Source: Tretioscincus oriximinensis (taxonomy: Eukaryota > Chordata > Lepidosauria > Squamata > Gymnophthalmidae). From it: a stretch of 64,000 bases of DNA. The DNA lies in NCBI GenBank assembly GCA_022410635.1, contig JAJVDF010000167.1, positions 1,667,261 to 1,731,260 of the forward strand, in the 5' to 3' direction. The number at the start of each line of letters is the position of its first letter. Position 1 is the first letter of the stretch. Positions 13,001 through 26,600 of the stretch are shown here, piece by piece. The translations under genes were made by a program, and so were the position numbers. The notes beneath the pieces are model-generated. The model was not told where the DNA came from. It saw nothing but the letters and a program-made list of their open reading frames with translations, and did not search any database.

Positions 13001-16000
13001 ATTAGTTTTCAACTTTGTTACAACCCTTTCCATGGCTTTCAAGTGCAAGATACAAATGGCAATAAATACATTTAAATTCACAGGGACTGAGAACAACAGC
13101 TCTATTAACACAAATGAGTTGTGTACCACACTTACTTTTTTTTAGAAGATATCCTTTTTTAACAATATTTTTATAAAATGCATCTTTAGTTTTACGGCGA
13201 ATGGTATTATAAATTTCTTTTCCATCCACTGTGTCGTTAAGTACTTGTCCTTGATGCTATATAGAGAAAAAAAAATAGTTTCCCTGTTTTTAAACAATAT
13301 ACTTGAAGATCATTGCAAATATATATGAGTATCATGGTCCAACTTTCCTTTTTTTTACTGACAAGTTAAAANGAAGTAAGAGATGGGTAACAAAGAACTT
13401 TCATTCTGCTCTACACCACAATACTCCAAAATGTACCAATGAGGAAATAAAGGAATTGATAGCATCAGGATTTGCCATTCCAAGAATGATTCCAACAACC
13501 ATTGCTGACACAATCCAATAGTTTGCCCCATACAAATCAGTCAGCTGACAAAAGGAAACCACCTAGAAAATCCTACCGTGTCAGTGCTTAGATTAATTCC
13601 AAGTACTGAGTATGAATCTCATTATCTGCCAAACTTACACACATGAAATAAAGTATGCATGTCTGCACATTCACATAAAAAAATCTGGATGCTTAAGACT
13701 ATTCATTCTTTTATGATTGTCTCTTCAAGAGTATCCCAAATTAGAGATATGTAGATTCCCCAGTGTACACATCATTTCCCCTAACTTCCTCTTTTAACAA
13801 CAATGGTTGACACACTATAAAGGGGTATATATACATCAACTGCAAGAACATATTCACTAGNGTATATGTTTCCAAAGAAGAAACATCTGCTGAAATAATG
13901 CTTTCTGTGGGAAAAAGATCACTGAAGTCATTATATACCCTAGAATTCAGTGCTGTTTAACAAGTCTAGAGAAAATCATTAGTGTAACAACAACACAGAG
14001 AAACTCATACTTTCCTTGCAGCTCTATGGCAGCTATATTTCACCTCAGCACTAGGATAGGTATATCATATCCAACACACCATATGCAGGGCTCTAAGAGG
14101 AAGCATCAATCAGAAAGAATGAAGGAACTCTGCAGTCAAGTATCTGAATGACTGGAATAATATAAATAGCTAGATTCCCAGGGTGGTTAGCCAAATCTAT
14201 AAGAATTACGCAGAGGAAATAGGGTGAACNTTTGCCTATGGTCCTTGGTCCTAGAATGTGGTATCTTGGGGGCAACAGTCTATGTGGCAAGGTAAGTAAA
14301 TTATAGCAAGAGACTGTACTTTTTCCATTCATTAGTTCTTTTGCCCTATGCCTGCTTTTTTGAAGATCTCAGGGTAGTTAGCAGCAATAAAAACAAAATT
14401 ACAAATTTCAGTTTCTACTCNGTTTCAATGGTTTGGACTCAAACTGAATCACCCCAGTGAATTCTCCAGCTAACCTGGAGTGTGCACAATTTACCACTGA
14501 AATGTGAATTCTCATTGAAGTATCAACCTTCAGAAAAGGAACAAAGTTACCACTTTTTAATTACTCTTCTTAGTTATAAGTCCATTAGCGTACTGATGAC
14601 CTTAACTTTTACTATAAAGATGGCATTGATCTCTACTGAGGTTATGATTACCAGAAATATGTTTCCAACTACTACTTGCTGTGAATAGTAAAGACCTAGA
14701 AAATGTGAGATTAGTTCTCCAACTAATTTCTTTTTCTTTGCCCTAGAAAATAATACATACTTCTCTTTGCTACATTGTAACACCTTCTTAGAAGCCTCCC
14801 TCCCCCGTTGGAAGGAAGTCTCCAAAATAAAGCTCACAAGTGGATGTATTTTATTTTGTAGCTTCTCATTGCAAACACATTTTTTTTCTTATTTTTGGGA
14901 CACACCCAGAGAATAGCCCTTATATAAAAATAATTCTGTATGACTGAGTCTTCTCTTTCCCCATTTCCTCAAACTCAATTATTCAATGACACATTTATAA
15001 AATCAAACTCTAGCTTTATGGGCCTGGCAACAAAGGAACTGTCAAACACACGATTGATCGTGAGACATTCATGTAGCTGATAAGTACTAAGAAAACAGTT
15101 TTTTTCATTTTTGAATTATCATGGTGAAGCACTGAGTGGCCAAGACAAGATCTTTTTATTGGCAGTGAAAGGCAAGACAAAGTGGCATTCAGTATCTCAC
15201 CTGCATTGGAACAGGATCTTTGAGATAGTAGCCTTCAACAATTTGTTCCTTTCTGTAGTGCTCAATGATGTCAGCAATACTGTTAAAAACAAAATTGAAA
15301 CAAGCGAACTCTAAATAAAATAAATGCTAGTTTATAAAAAATAAAACCTGGCCAATAAATTTAGTAAGAAAGATAATACAGTACTGCAACATATCTATGA
15401 GTATTTAGATCTAATGTAAATTATAAAAGTTTTTAAAGCAAAATACTTTAAAAAAATAGAAAGTACATTTCCATAAGCACAAAATTAATAGAAGACTCTA
15501 TGTAACAGTTTAATAATAAAGCAGTTTTAGAATAGTTTCTATGAATACTGAAATGTTAGGAAGCAAAACCAATCTTTTCCTCATTAAAGTCAGCACCAAA
15601 AATGTAATTTTATTTTAGTAATTTTATCAGGTTCTTTATAACTAGTAAAAAAGATTAAGAGGAAACTCTTATTTCTATGTACGCATGTAAAACACAGAGA
15701 ATATAAAACTATTAAAAANTTGAGTCCAAGTACTGTTAGAATTATTACTTTTCATGCAAAGCACCCTTTTACTTATGGTTCAAAATTGTTGGGACAGCTT
15801 TCTGAAGAATCAACATTGCAAAATATCTGTCTGATTCTAATATAATGAATTACTGTACATACGCGAGTATAAGTCTAGTTTTTCAGCATATTTTTAATGC
15901 TGAAAAAGCCCCCCTCGGCTTATACTTGGGTGCAGTGCAGGTGTTCTCCAATCTTCTCTGCTCCTCCAGAGCCGTCTCAGCCTCCTCTGTCCTCACCTTT

Positions 16001-19000
16001 TCCCCCAGCCACAGGTGGGATTACACTTTCCAACATGCTCCATTGTCTTCTCTCCTCAAGCCTGCGTGGATGTAAATGGGCGGCTGTTGCTGCCTTTGCT
16101 GCCGCCCTCTGGACCAATGCCTGAGGTGGGCTTCAATAGCACCCCTAGTGTGCAGACACTGGAGGAGAGTNTGGCAGCAGCAGCAGAGGTCATCATCATA
16201 ATCCCATATCTATCTGGCGAAGCGAGTATGATGTAGTATCAAAGCCTCCCTGCTGCCAGCATCCTTTACATGTTCCTACATCCCATGCTTGGAGCCCAAG
16301 AAGCAGATGCCATGGGCCCCCCAGGAATCTTCAGCACNTGGCCCTGAGGACTGTGTGGCCCCACAGGAAGGCTGCAGGCCCAGGGGGTGATGGGCACCTT
16401 GAATGGGCACTGGNGAGGCACTAGGTTCCTTTCCTTCTTTCGTCCCCCCTGCTGCATTTCCCATCTTAGGCTTAAATTTGTGGTAAAATTAGGTGCCTCA
16501 GCTTATATTCAGGTTGACTTATGTTTGAGTATACACGGGTAACTACCTAATATATCACTGCTGAAATGTTCTTAACATTGCATTAATTATAGACATCCCA
16601 TGTGCAAATCTAGGCTGTTTATTCCTTCACAGATGAGAACAACAATAGTGGGTGTGAATCGCAATAAACTCCAACATGAATATATGCGTGGATCAAAGCT
16701 CAGTAGAAACTAAAATTAAAATGGCAGCATTATCTCCAGACTTTGTCCTTTCATTTTTGCAAACTTTTCACAACAAGACCCACTGTTACTCCAAATGAAA
16801 GATTTTGGAAGGTTAGGAATCTCTAAAGGCATTTACAGAGTCATGTGTTCCGATATGCACATATTAAAGACAAGCAACTCTTGTGACACTCTTTTTCCTA
16901 TTAACTACACACACACATCAAAAAACAAAAACACACACACCACAAAGAACTCCGAAGAGTTGGTCTTCTACTCTCCCATCCTTCCACTATTAAAGGTGAT
17001 AAAGAAAAATGTAAAAGATAGGCATGCATTAATGGGAGGTAAAATGTTGATCTCAGATACAGAGAAAATGGAATAATTAATAAAGCCTATGCTTGCCGGT
17101 AATGCATGAAATGAATTACTGGTAATTTGTTGGTAATTCACTGTATTTGTATACATCTCTACCATGTACAGATTGACTGTGATTTCTACTTTAGCAGCAC
17201 TTATGGTGCCACCATTACATTCAAATTCCTTTAAAAAATATCTAGTTCATTTAGCCTTTCCAACAACAGTTTTTGATACACATATGGTCATATAAATTTA
17301 TTTTAAAAAATACTATTTTTTNAAAAAAATGGGCTTGCATCATAAAGGAATGCAAAGTGTTTTCACTTGGATTTATTATATTGAGCAACTTTTAAGTGAC
17401 CCAATCCATTTGATAATACTGAGGAATGCAAAGAAGTTCACACATTTCATAATAAATAAATAAAAATGTACTGCAAATCATAATTATAGTCAAAGGAAAT
17501 AAAAGACAATTTGTACAGTATGGCCTTTAACGCTTTTATATATATAAGTATTTTTATTATTTTCTATAGTTACAAACACGAACAACCTTTAAAACACTTA
17601 AGACACTCAACAAATTTACACTAAACTAACAAATTAAACACACAGAAAAAATATACCATCCCAGAAAATTTAGCTTACATTTCCCCAAGGCAACATCTGT
17701 TTTCCTATCTAATTATTGTCTACAGTCAGAATATGGGTAGGAACAGGATAATAATGAAGCCAAGGTTTCTGGTTTCTAATGTCTGTCCTTTTGACATACA
17801 AAGTTGATATTCAAAGTTCTTGGGGGCACCAGAGAAAAAGCCCTCTCATGTGTCACCAGCTTTTGCACATATGAAAGAGGCATTACACAAAGGCCCTCAA
17901 TGATAGTGAATAGGAAGCCAATGCTAATCTTTCAGGATCAGCACAACCAGATTTTCTTTAGCAATCTTTGAACTAGCTTTAGCTTCTGAATTGTCTTTTA
18001 GCTTAGCCCCAGAAATCATCATGGCCATTTGTCCCTATTCAGGAAAAGTGGAAATTGGTGAGGTTGGAGCCAAGGGGGTTGCCAACTCTATTATTGCAGC
18101 AACAATATGTCAGTTCTGACACTAAAAACATAAAAAATAAAATTGCTGAATTGGGCCATAGCCCATCTAGTCTAGCATTCTGTCTCACATAATGGCACTC
18201 ATTAGAGGCATCTTAAGCAGAAGATGGTAAAAACCCCACCTGAAAAGGTATTTCAGGAACACTGCCTGTTTTTCCATCCCAATAGCTATTGATACACTTG
18301 TCTTCTGTTAATTTATGTAATCTAATCTTGAAGCTATCCAAACTGCCAGCTAAGATCACCTTTTCCAGAAGTGGATTCTATAGACCAATAAGCCTCTGGA
18401 TTAAAAAAAATACTTTCCTTTGTCCATCCTAACTCTTCTGCCCATCAGCTTCAAGGAGTGCCCTCTAGTTCTAGTGTTGTATGACAGAGATTTTTTTTCT
18501 CTATTCGCTTTATTCATCCCTCTCTATTAAGCATGTGTCCACTCTTTATAGACAAAACACCTCCATCCAAAATGATATGCCCTGAATCTCATGATCCACA
18601 GCACCTCCATTTTGTATTCATCCACAGCCAACCCACTACTGCTTCTAGGTAATAAAACACCTAAACAACCCATTCGTGATTCAAAAGAAACTGAAAATAG
18701 AGTTGAATCATCAGCAAACTGATATCTAATTCCAAAACTTCTGATGATCTCTCTCAACAGCTTCATGTGCTTCATAAAGAGCACAGATGAAGTTTTCACA
18801 AGTGGAAATTCCTTTCTCAATTCATAAACTAACTTCATCATGAGCTCATTGTAACTATGCTAAGGAAGGCCCTAATCAGTAACATTCAGTGGTCTGTTCT
18901 TATAATGCACAGCTAGTTGCATATATAAACCTACAAGTCCTATCTTCCCTGAATTTATTCAAAATCTTTTTTGAAGCTTTCCTAACTATGACAACATTTG

Positions 19001-22000
19001 TTCTAACTTGCCCTGAAATATTTATGTATAGGGCAGAATAAAAATATAAACAAACAATGGTAGTCAATTTCAAACTGTAACTATGTACTATATGGGGGAA
19101 GAGAGTCTCCTTTTATCTTTCCTGACTTTTCTAATATTGGTGAAATGGTTAAAGAATTGGACTCTTATCTGGTAGTCTTCCGGTTCGATTCCCCACTTCT
19201 CCATGAAAGCCAGCGAGGTGACCTTGGGTCAGTCACAGTCCTTTGGAACTCTCTTAGCCTCAACTACTTCACAGGGTGTCTGTTGTGGAGAAAGCAACAA
19301 AAGCTATGTGTACCCCCCTATGGTTGGCCACCCTGAGACCTTCGGGTGTAGGCCGGGATATAAGTACAAATAAATAATAGTTTCATTAAGTTATTTCAAG
19401 TTCTTGTGATTTTGGAAAGGAAGAAAAATCTTTTCTTGGCCACTCAATCATAATATACATAATTGTATACACCCGTATCAAATTACTTCACATGTGATTC
19501 CATTCTAAATTAAAAAGTTCCAAATGTTACAACAAATAAGATTTTTGCCCTTTTCATCATTTAAACTGAACTATTTTGAATTTAGTTTCAAATAGGAAAG
19601 TTCATATTGTTGTTTTAACTTTTGCTATGATTAGACCAGATTAATGAACTATTGACATGGGAATAGAGTCAAGAATTAAATCTTTGGAGTCCTGTTCCAT
19701 AAATGTCATTGGTTCTCTAAATGGGAGGCTTCTATAGCCACACTNCTATTACACTACACAACTAGAGAATGGGCAAAAGATAGTTTACCTTCACAGAGGT
19801 TGAAATTCCTGCTAGCTGGATTTTCAGGGAGGATGTCTGGAGGCCAGACAGATTTAATGAAGAAGGAACCCAAGTAGCTTNTACGTGGGATATGCAAAAG
19901 GATCCAATTGCTTAGCCTCATAGCATCTTCCACTTGAAGTCCTATGACAGTCCAATTAACTTCTCAGCTAGAAGAACTTGATACTTTCACACCAGCTGCA
20001 GAATCTCTAAATCACTCAGAAGCATAGCTGGAGGCAAGAGAAATTCTTGGTTGGGATGATTATATATTCCCTGGTTCAGGTTGGCAAATTCCATCATCAT
20101 CAGGTAATTTTTGTAAGAGGGAGTTAAACTAATCACTGCGTTAAAGAATTGGTCAGATACATTAAGTTCTAGAATGCCATGTTTTCTAGAACTTAAAAAA
20201 AATGAATTAAAGTAGTTAAATATGCTGCAAGATGCTCTCCATCTTCTCATTTTAAAGATTAGGTTTCATGCGTTCCAATAAGCAATTTCAACCTTACCTT
20301 TCCCCTATGTATCTTGTACTACTATTAAATTTGCCTTCAGTCAACAGTCCAAGGATCTATATTGACATGTCTAAAGAAGTAGTATATTTTTGACAACATC
20401 TATCCAGATTCTATTTCACCTGTTCCATTCATATTGAAGAACCATATTCAACCCAGTACTTACTAACACAAAAAGTCACAAAAGATGTAATAACAAGAGA
20501 AACATATCAGTGCATAGTTATTATGCTTTGCTTGCAACATACCTGTTATAATATCTTCCTCCCATCATAAACTGGTTGTTTGGTGTTGGACATATTTTAA
20601 AACGCTGTATGTTTTCACTGGTCCGAAAGTACAGAGAGTAATCTCCAGGCGTATTATCAGAAGGTCTCACAAGAAAACTCGATACCTGACCAACTAACGT
20701 TTTTAAAAGAAGATGTCAAAACATTTAGTTTTACGGCTCTGAGTATAAAAAATTCCATCCAGAACAACAAAAATTGTTTCAGTATCTCAAGATAAATTAA
20801 ACCTATTTAAAAGAATTCTGCTGCTATGAAATGCTCCTGCAATTGCTAACCCACTATATTCTTGTTCTAGCCTATAGATATCACCTAGAAGGATTGAAAG
20901 AGTAGGTAGATTTTAGGGAAGCAAAAATTCAAACTACACTGGAGAACAGAGTCACATAAATCTCTTCTTCTCAACAGTAATAAAAAGATTATCCTAGTAA
21001 TAGCCAGCCTATCAGGCACTGTTACTATACATCTTTATATATATCTACAAATATATTTGTCTAGATTTAATAATATATCTTAATTATCCCGTATTTCAAA
21101 TTTCCTTTTTTGTGTTTGATATGCTTTTATTTAGGACTTGTATTTAATAAGCTTATACCCATGAATATAACCCCCCCTCATATACATAGACACACATATC
21201 CTTTCATTCAACAGGAATCATTTGGCTAAAAATGCAATGGAATAAATCAAGAAGTTCACTATAATTCTATGCACTGTAACAAGATAGCTTTTTAAGAAAA
21301 ATCTTTAGATTAATTAAAGCACATGATTATACTTTTACTTTATTCAATTTTTTAGTCACAAATCAAATTAATATGGCAAAATATATAAGCAAAGATGAGT
21401 AAAATCTAAGAAAAGCAAAATAATTAAAATTGTTAAAACAAAGATGTTACAAATATCTTTGTAAAGATATTTTAAAAATACCTTCTATTTGGTTTTCAAT
21501 ATATTGTGACTAACCAACAGCAAATGTCTAGAGATACATGCATTTCATTAACTGGATTTTCATTACCTGTCATTAGCAAGCTGTAAGCCTCTTGTTTAGA
21601 TATCTTGCCATGGAACCATCTTTAAAAAAGCAGGAGAGATTTAAAATTATTACAAAACATCTTTTCTCGCTTCATAGAAAAATACTATTCCTTGTTTAAC
21701 TCTTAAGGCACACAATTTTTGTTTAAGCTGAAGAATGCAAATGTAAGTTTTGGTGGACAATGTGACATTGAGAAGCAGAGACAGAAACAAAAGTGGTCGA
21801 AGTAACAGATGTAATTTTAGGTTTAATTACAGTAATAAAACAAGTAAAAGCTGACTATACTTTTGCACTTGCATATCTCTTGTTCACTGGGATGATTAGA
21901 GAATAAAGTAAGAAGGGACATTTTTAACTAAGAATTTTTTTATGAAAGTGGATCACAAGTAAAAAAATAACCTACAGTATGACCAGGAATCAGCATGCTG

Positions 22001-23525
22001 AAGGCTCCCAGATATAGCTTAAATGGTTTAATCAAAAGAGGAAACTTCGAAAAAGATGAATAAATGGAGCTCAAAGTAAGTTACTTTCATTCAGGTTTTC
22101 TGAGGTGTCCAAAGATCAGGTGATAAGCGGGGATCCATATGATCATCCAATAGATATATACCAGTCACTGATGGTGGGAAAGAGTCTAACCTCATCTCTA
22201 CCATCTCAGATTGTGTTGGAGGGGGAAGGAGTTAAACAATTGTAGAGGAATCCAGGATTCAATTAGATCTTTAAGTGACAGAAGAAACACTGCAGATTCC
22301 ATAGTAGCATATGATCCAAGAACAGAAGTTTGATAGATAATATCATGATAGGTAACATCATTTGCAGAACCCAAAAAGGAAATTTGTAATACCTTTGAAT
22401 ATAATTTAATAGTTCTGCCAGTCATGGATAAATAGAACCATTGATTGTATTGATTTGGGCTTCTGGGAGATAACAAAAACTGAATGAACAGATGGGATAC
22501 AGTATGTTCTAATTTCTGTTTTGTTACTGATTTCTAAGGGGCTCAGATGGTCACATCATCATGAAAAGTGTATCTGTATCACCTTTAGCCTGAAAGGCTT
22601 CAAGGCTGCTGTGAGGATTTTGACAAAAATCACTGGGAACAAACTAGAGAGGGATCTCAAACAGAAAATGACTGTAAGAGAAAGAACCAGATATACACCA
22701 CTACCATCACCCGGGAGCTTATGGGAATGTAACTTCACATACTACTATTAAGTGTCCTTTATAGACAGGAAGAGCATAAAACAAGGGACGGAAGGCTGAA
22801 AGAATTATCCTTAAAGCTCATGAGAAACAATTTGAATAGTGACTTATTCTACATATAGGAAAACCAGGCATCCTTGAAACTATGGAGTCAAGCTCCCATT
22901 GGGAAAGGCTTTCAGTTATCCTTAAGATTAAAGAATACAGAAAGGACTGATGTAGGAACCAAGCCTCTTTGAGAACAATAGGCCTGGACATTTGCAGTCT
23001 TGCTGGACTATGGACCAAGAAATCTGAAATTCTTTAAATGAAAGGCTTGCAAAAAGTGTCCTAGCTTAGATCTTGTTCTTACATTGGGATTCACCAGCTT
23101 CTTTTTTTGTTTCAAGGATGCCTATTCCAAATGAACACTATTGAAGGGTCTTGACAAGCAAGTTAGATCTGAACACCTGGTCTGTTTGCCAATATTAGAA
23201 GCAAGCTGCTTGGTAATTGATAATCTGGATATGAACTGGCAGAGAAATGAAAGAAAGGGAAGTTCAGGAAGGTTTTATAATTTTCGTCTCTGCTCCTCTG
23301 CCAAGGAAAGCTCAGCACAATCAGAGTCCAATTTGAAGAGACCTCAAGCACAACTGTTTGCTAAGAAAGTATTGCATTCTGATTTTCTGTCAGGATACCC
23401 AGAAACATTCCTGTAGCAATCTTTATCTCCAAGCGATACAGCAAACACATTAATAATAAATAATAAATATAATAATAAATATAAATATAAATATAAATAT
23501 ATTATTATTATTATTATTATTATTA

Positions 23526-23604
<79 letters not shown>

Positions 23605-26600
23605 TTCTTCCACTGTTCTTCCTCTATTCAGAATTGCTCCTAAGTTAGAGCATATTCTCTTAAAACTATGTACAGAAAAACAGCTAATACTTGATTCTGG
23701 GAGGAAATTATCTTGCTTGCAACTGAAAATCTCAGCATTTAGCTTATAACTTTAATGCATTTACTGGTATATGTTGAATTTATTGTTAAGAAATAATACT
23801 TACAGTTTGCCTTCATGTGGATCTTCCTCTCTCCCCTAATAAAATCATCACAAACATTATGTATACAAAAATATAAACCAATAAATACATCAGTGTCATC
23901 TTGAGGATTGCTGCCATGTGATTTGTTACCTCAAAATCCATTAAACATCCTAGGCAAATATCCTAGTTACTATGCATCCCGCTATGTACAGCTTCATATA
24001 TAATATATCCCATATAGTCATACTTGTGCTTGGTGGTTAATTGCTGACAGATCTGAAGAGAGGCATGATGAGAACCTAGAAATGCTACTCTAAGGTTTCA
24101 GGATCATACCAACAGTCTCTGACTTTATTTCCCTAAGATGATAAGAATTTTTGAATTGCTATGAGCTGTGAGAATTAGGTGGAGAAAGAAGTATGATTAT
24201 ACTCTTTGTGCTTCCAATTCTAGCTTCTACAACTTTCAGTAACACAGGTTGCAGCCAGACTCAAGGTCAATAAGTCAGATTAATGCCTCTTACAGAATAT
24301 AAAGCCAAAAGAGAAAATATTTTAAACTGACAGACAATTCTGTTCACCTACAATAGTGATGGCTAACCTATGACACGCATATCAAAGGTGACACACTGAG
24401 ACATTTTGAGTACAAGACAACACCTCAATTAAATTAACATTTAAGAATTATTATTTTTTAATTTTTTTAAAAATCAGTGCATTAAAATCAGTAAAAGAAA
24501 TCTTCTGACAGATGAAGTTAGTAGTATTTGCTTAGGCTTGATGTGCACGAAAAAACCTTCAACTGAAGATTTAGCAAATGAAATTCAGCAACAAAAAAGT
24601 CACTAATGTAAAGAATTATTTCTTTTTGCTTCTTTACTAAACTCAAACTAAAAGTATCACAAAATTGTGGATATTTCTAGATGTGACATGGCATCCAAGT
24701 TAGATTTTGACACACCAAGCTCAAAAGGTTCACCATCACTATATAGTCAAGGCTCTCATGTGACATGAGCCATTTCCTAGAAAGGATCCACGCATGGAAA
24801 GATGCATGCAGAAGAGCAAGAGAAAGAACACATTGTGAGCTTCCCCTTTTCCCTCAAGGAAACAGAACACAGGACAGAAAGTGTGAGCTTTGCCTCAAAG
24901 GAGGAAGGCAATATTGAAAGTTGCAACTTTAATGGGAGGGGGGCTGCATTCTCTTTCCCTACTGGCAGACCTTCTCTTCTAGCCAGGAAAAGAGAACACA
25001 GTCTCCCCTCTTCCCTAAAGCTGCCTTCTTTGTTACTGCCTTCCTCATGCCTTGTATTCCCTACCTTGAGGGAAAATGAGAAACTCACATTGTGTGTGTC
25101 TTCTTGCTCTCTTTTTTGCAAGCACATGTGTGAGTGCATGGATCCTTTCTGGAAACAGCTTAAGTCACATGCCTCCATCTCTATCAATGAGGTAGTACCT
25201 AGGCATTAGTTCTGATAGTCATTGACATGCCTATCCTCAATGAATTTGTTTAATTCATTCTTAAAGCTACCCAGGGTGCTCACACCAAAGCTTATTGACT
25301 AACGATTAGATGTTACACTTCATGGTAAGCTCATATCTCTTAGGGCTGCTGGAGGCAGGAAGAGAAAAAAGGGATCTTAGTAAGGCTGAACACCTAGGAT
25401 CAGCACTGCTTTTCTATAATTTGGCCATTGAAAAAGACCCTTTCCTTTGAACTGCTATTTATGGGTGTGGAGTTTTTTTAATTAGCATTACTTTGAGAAA
25501 TCCTTATGAGATAGAAGGATTAAATTATTTTGTTTATTTATTGCGTATTTCTGTAGAGGAAATTGGACCACACATACATTTTAGCCTGTTGGGAAGAGAG
25601 GCTTTTTCTTGTATTATGCAATAACAAAATTTTATATTGTGGAGGGCAGTTATGCTTACCTTACTAAGGCAGAGAATAATTATTTATACTTCTATCCTGC
25701 ACTATACCAGAAGGTCTCTGGGCACCCATCAATAAAAGCAAAAATATAAAATTAATATATTAAGAAGAAGAATCTGTTTTTATACCCCACACTTGGGACT
25801 CAGAGTGACTTACAAGGTTATTTTTGTCCAAATGCTTACATTTTATTCTAACTTCCCCATCACATGTGGTGGTACCTATCTATCTACATGCAATTTCTTT
25901 GGTTTCAAACAGCTAGGTTGGCTAAAGCTGAGGCCAGTAGAGGGTGCTCACCCCTTTTAATGGCTGACACATGGCCTCAAACTCTGATATCTCAGTGGAA
26001 ACACTGAAACTCCTAACCTCTGAACCACCATGCCTCTATATATTAAAACAATATCTGAAAGTGGAAAGCAACCACCATTTCTTAAACCAAAGCCGGATTA
26101 AAGAAATGCCCCTTTAAAGATTTTCTGACAGAATATAGTGATTGTGACTGTCATACCTCAATAGGGAAAGTATTCCATAGTCCAGAAGCAACTACCGAGA
26201 AGGTCCTGCCCCAATTTCCCACTCCCTTTACTATTGAGAAGACTGGTACAACTGCTCTTTTGCAGAACCTAAGGCACAGGCAGGTTGATACAAGAGAAGG
26301 CATTCCTTTAGGTTCTTGGGGCACATGTTATTTAGAGCCTTATAAGTTAATGTGAATGTTAACATCTTGAATTTGACTCAATAGCGAATTGGCAGTGAGT
26401 ACAGGTTAAACCTTGCTTAAAAATATAGAAAATGCTTAGGAAGATATTCATTTTAAGGCATAAGTGTTCAAAACAGCGGTTCAGCAAATCAATTTTATCT
26501 GAAAATATTATATAGACCTCACTTACGGCTCTAATGCCATTAGTGTATTCTTACTAAAAAGAACACAACCATAAATAAGGTGGTTTTTTTAAATAACTCA

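Noticed and set aside
13303..13521. 72-residue plus-strand open frame after RASA1 exon 10
   Set aside because: Antisense to the gene, contains an N, and has no recognisable domain.
16266..16464. Small open frames in the GC-rich patch at 16 kb
   Set aside because: The patch lies inside a DNA transposon; the frames contain N bases and no domain.
23344..23613. Minus-strand open frame with long Ile and Asn runs
   Set aside because: It is the translation of the ATT/AAT microsatellite, not a gene.
24802..25209. 135-residue open frames on both strands
   Set aside because: They arise from the inverted arms of a foldback element and resemble no protein family.
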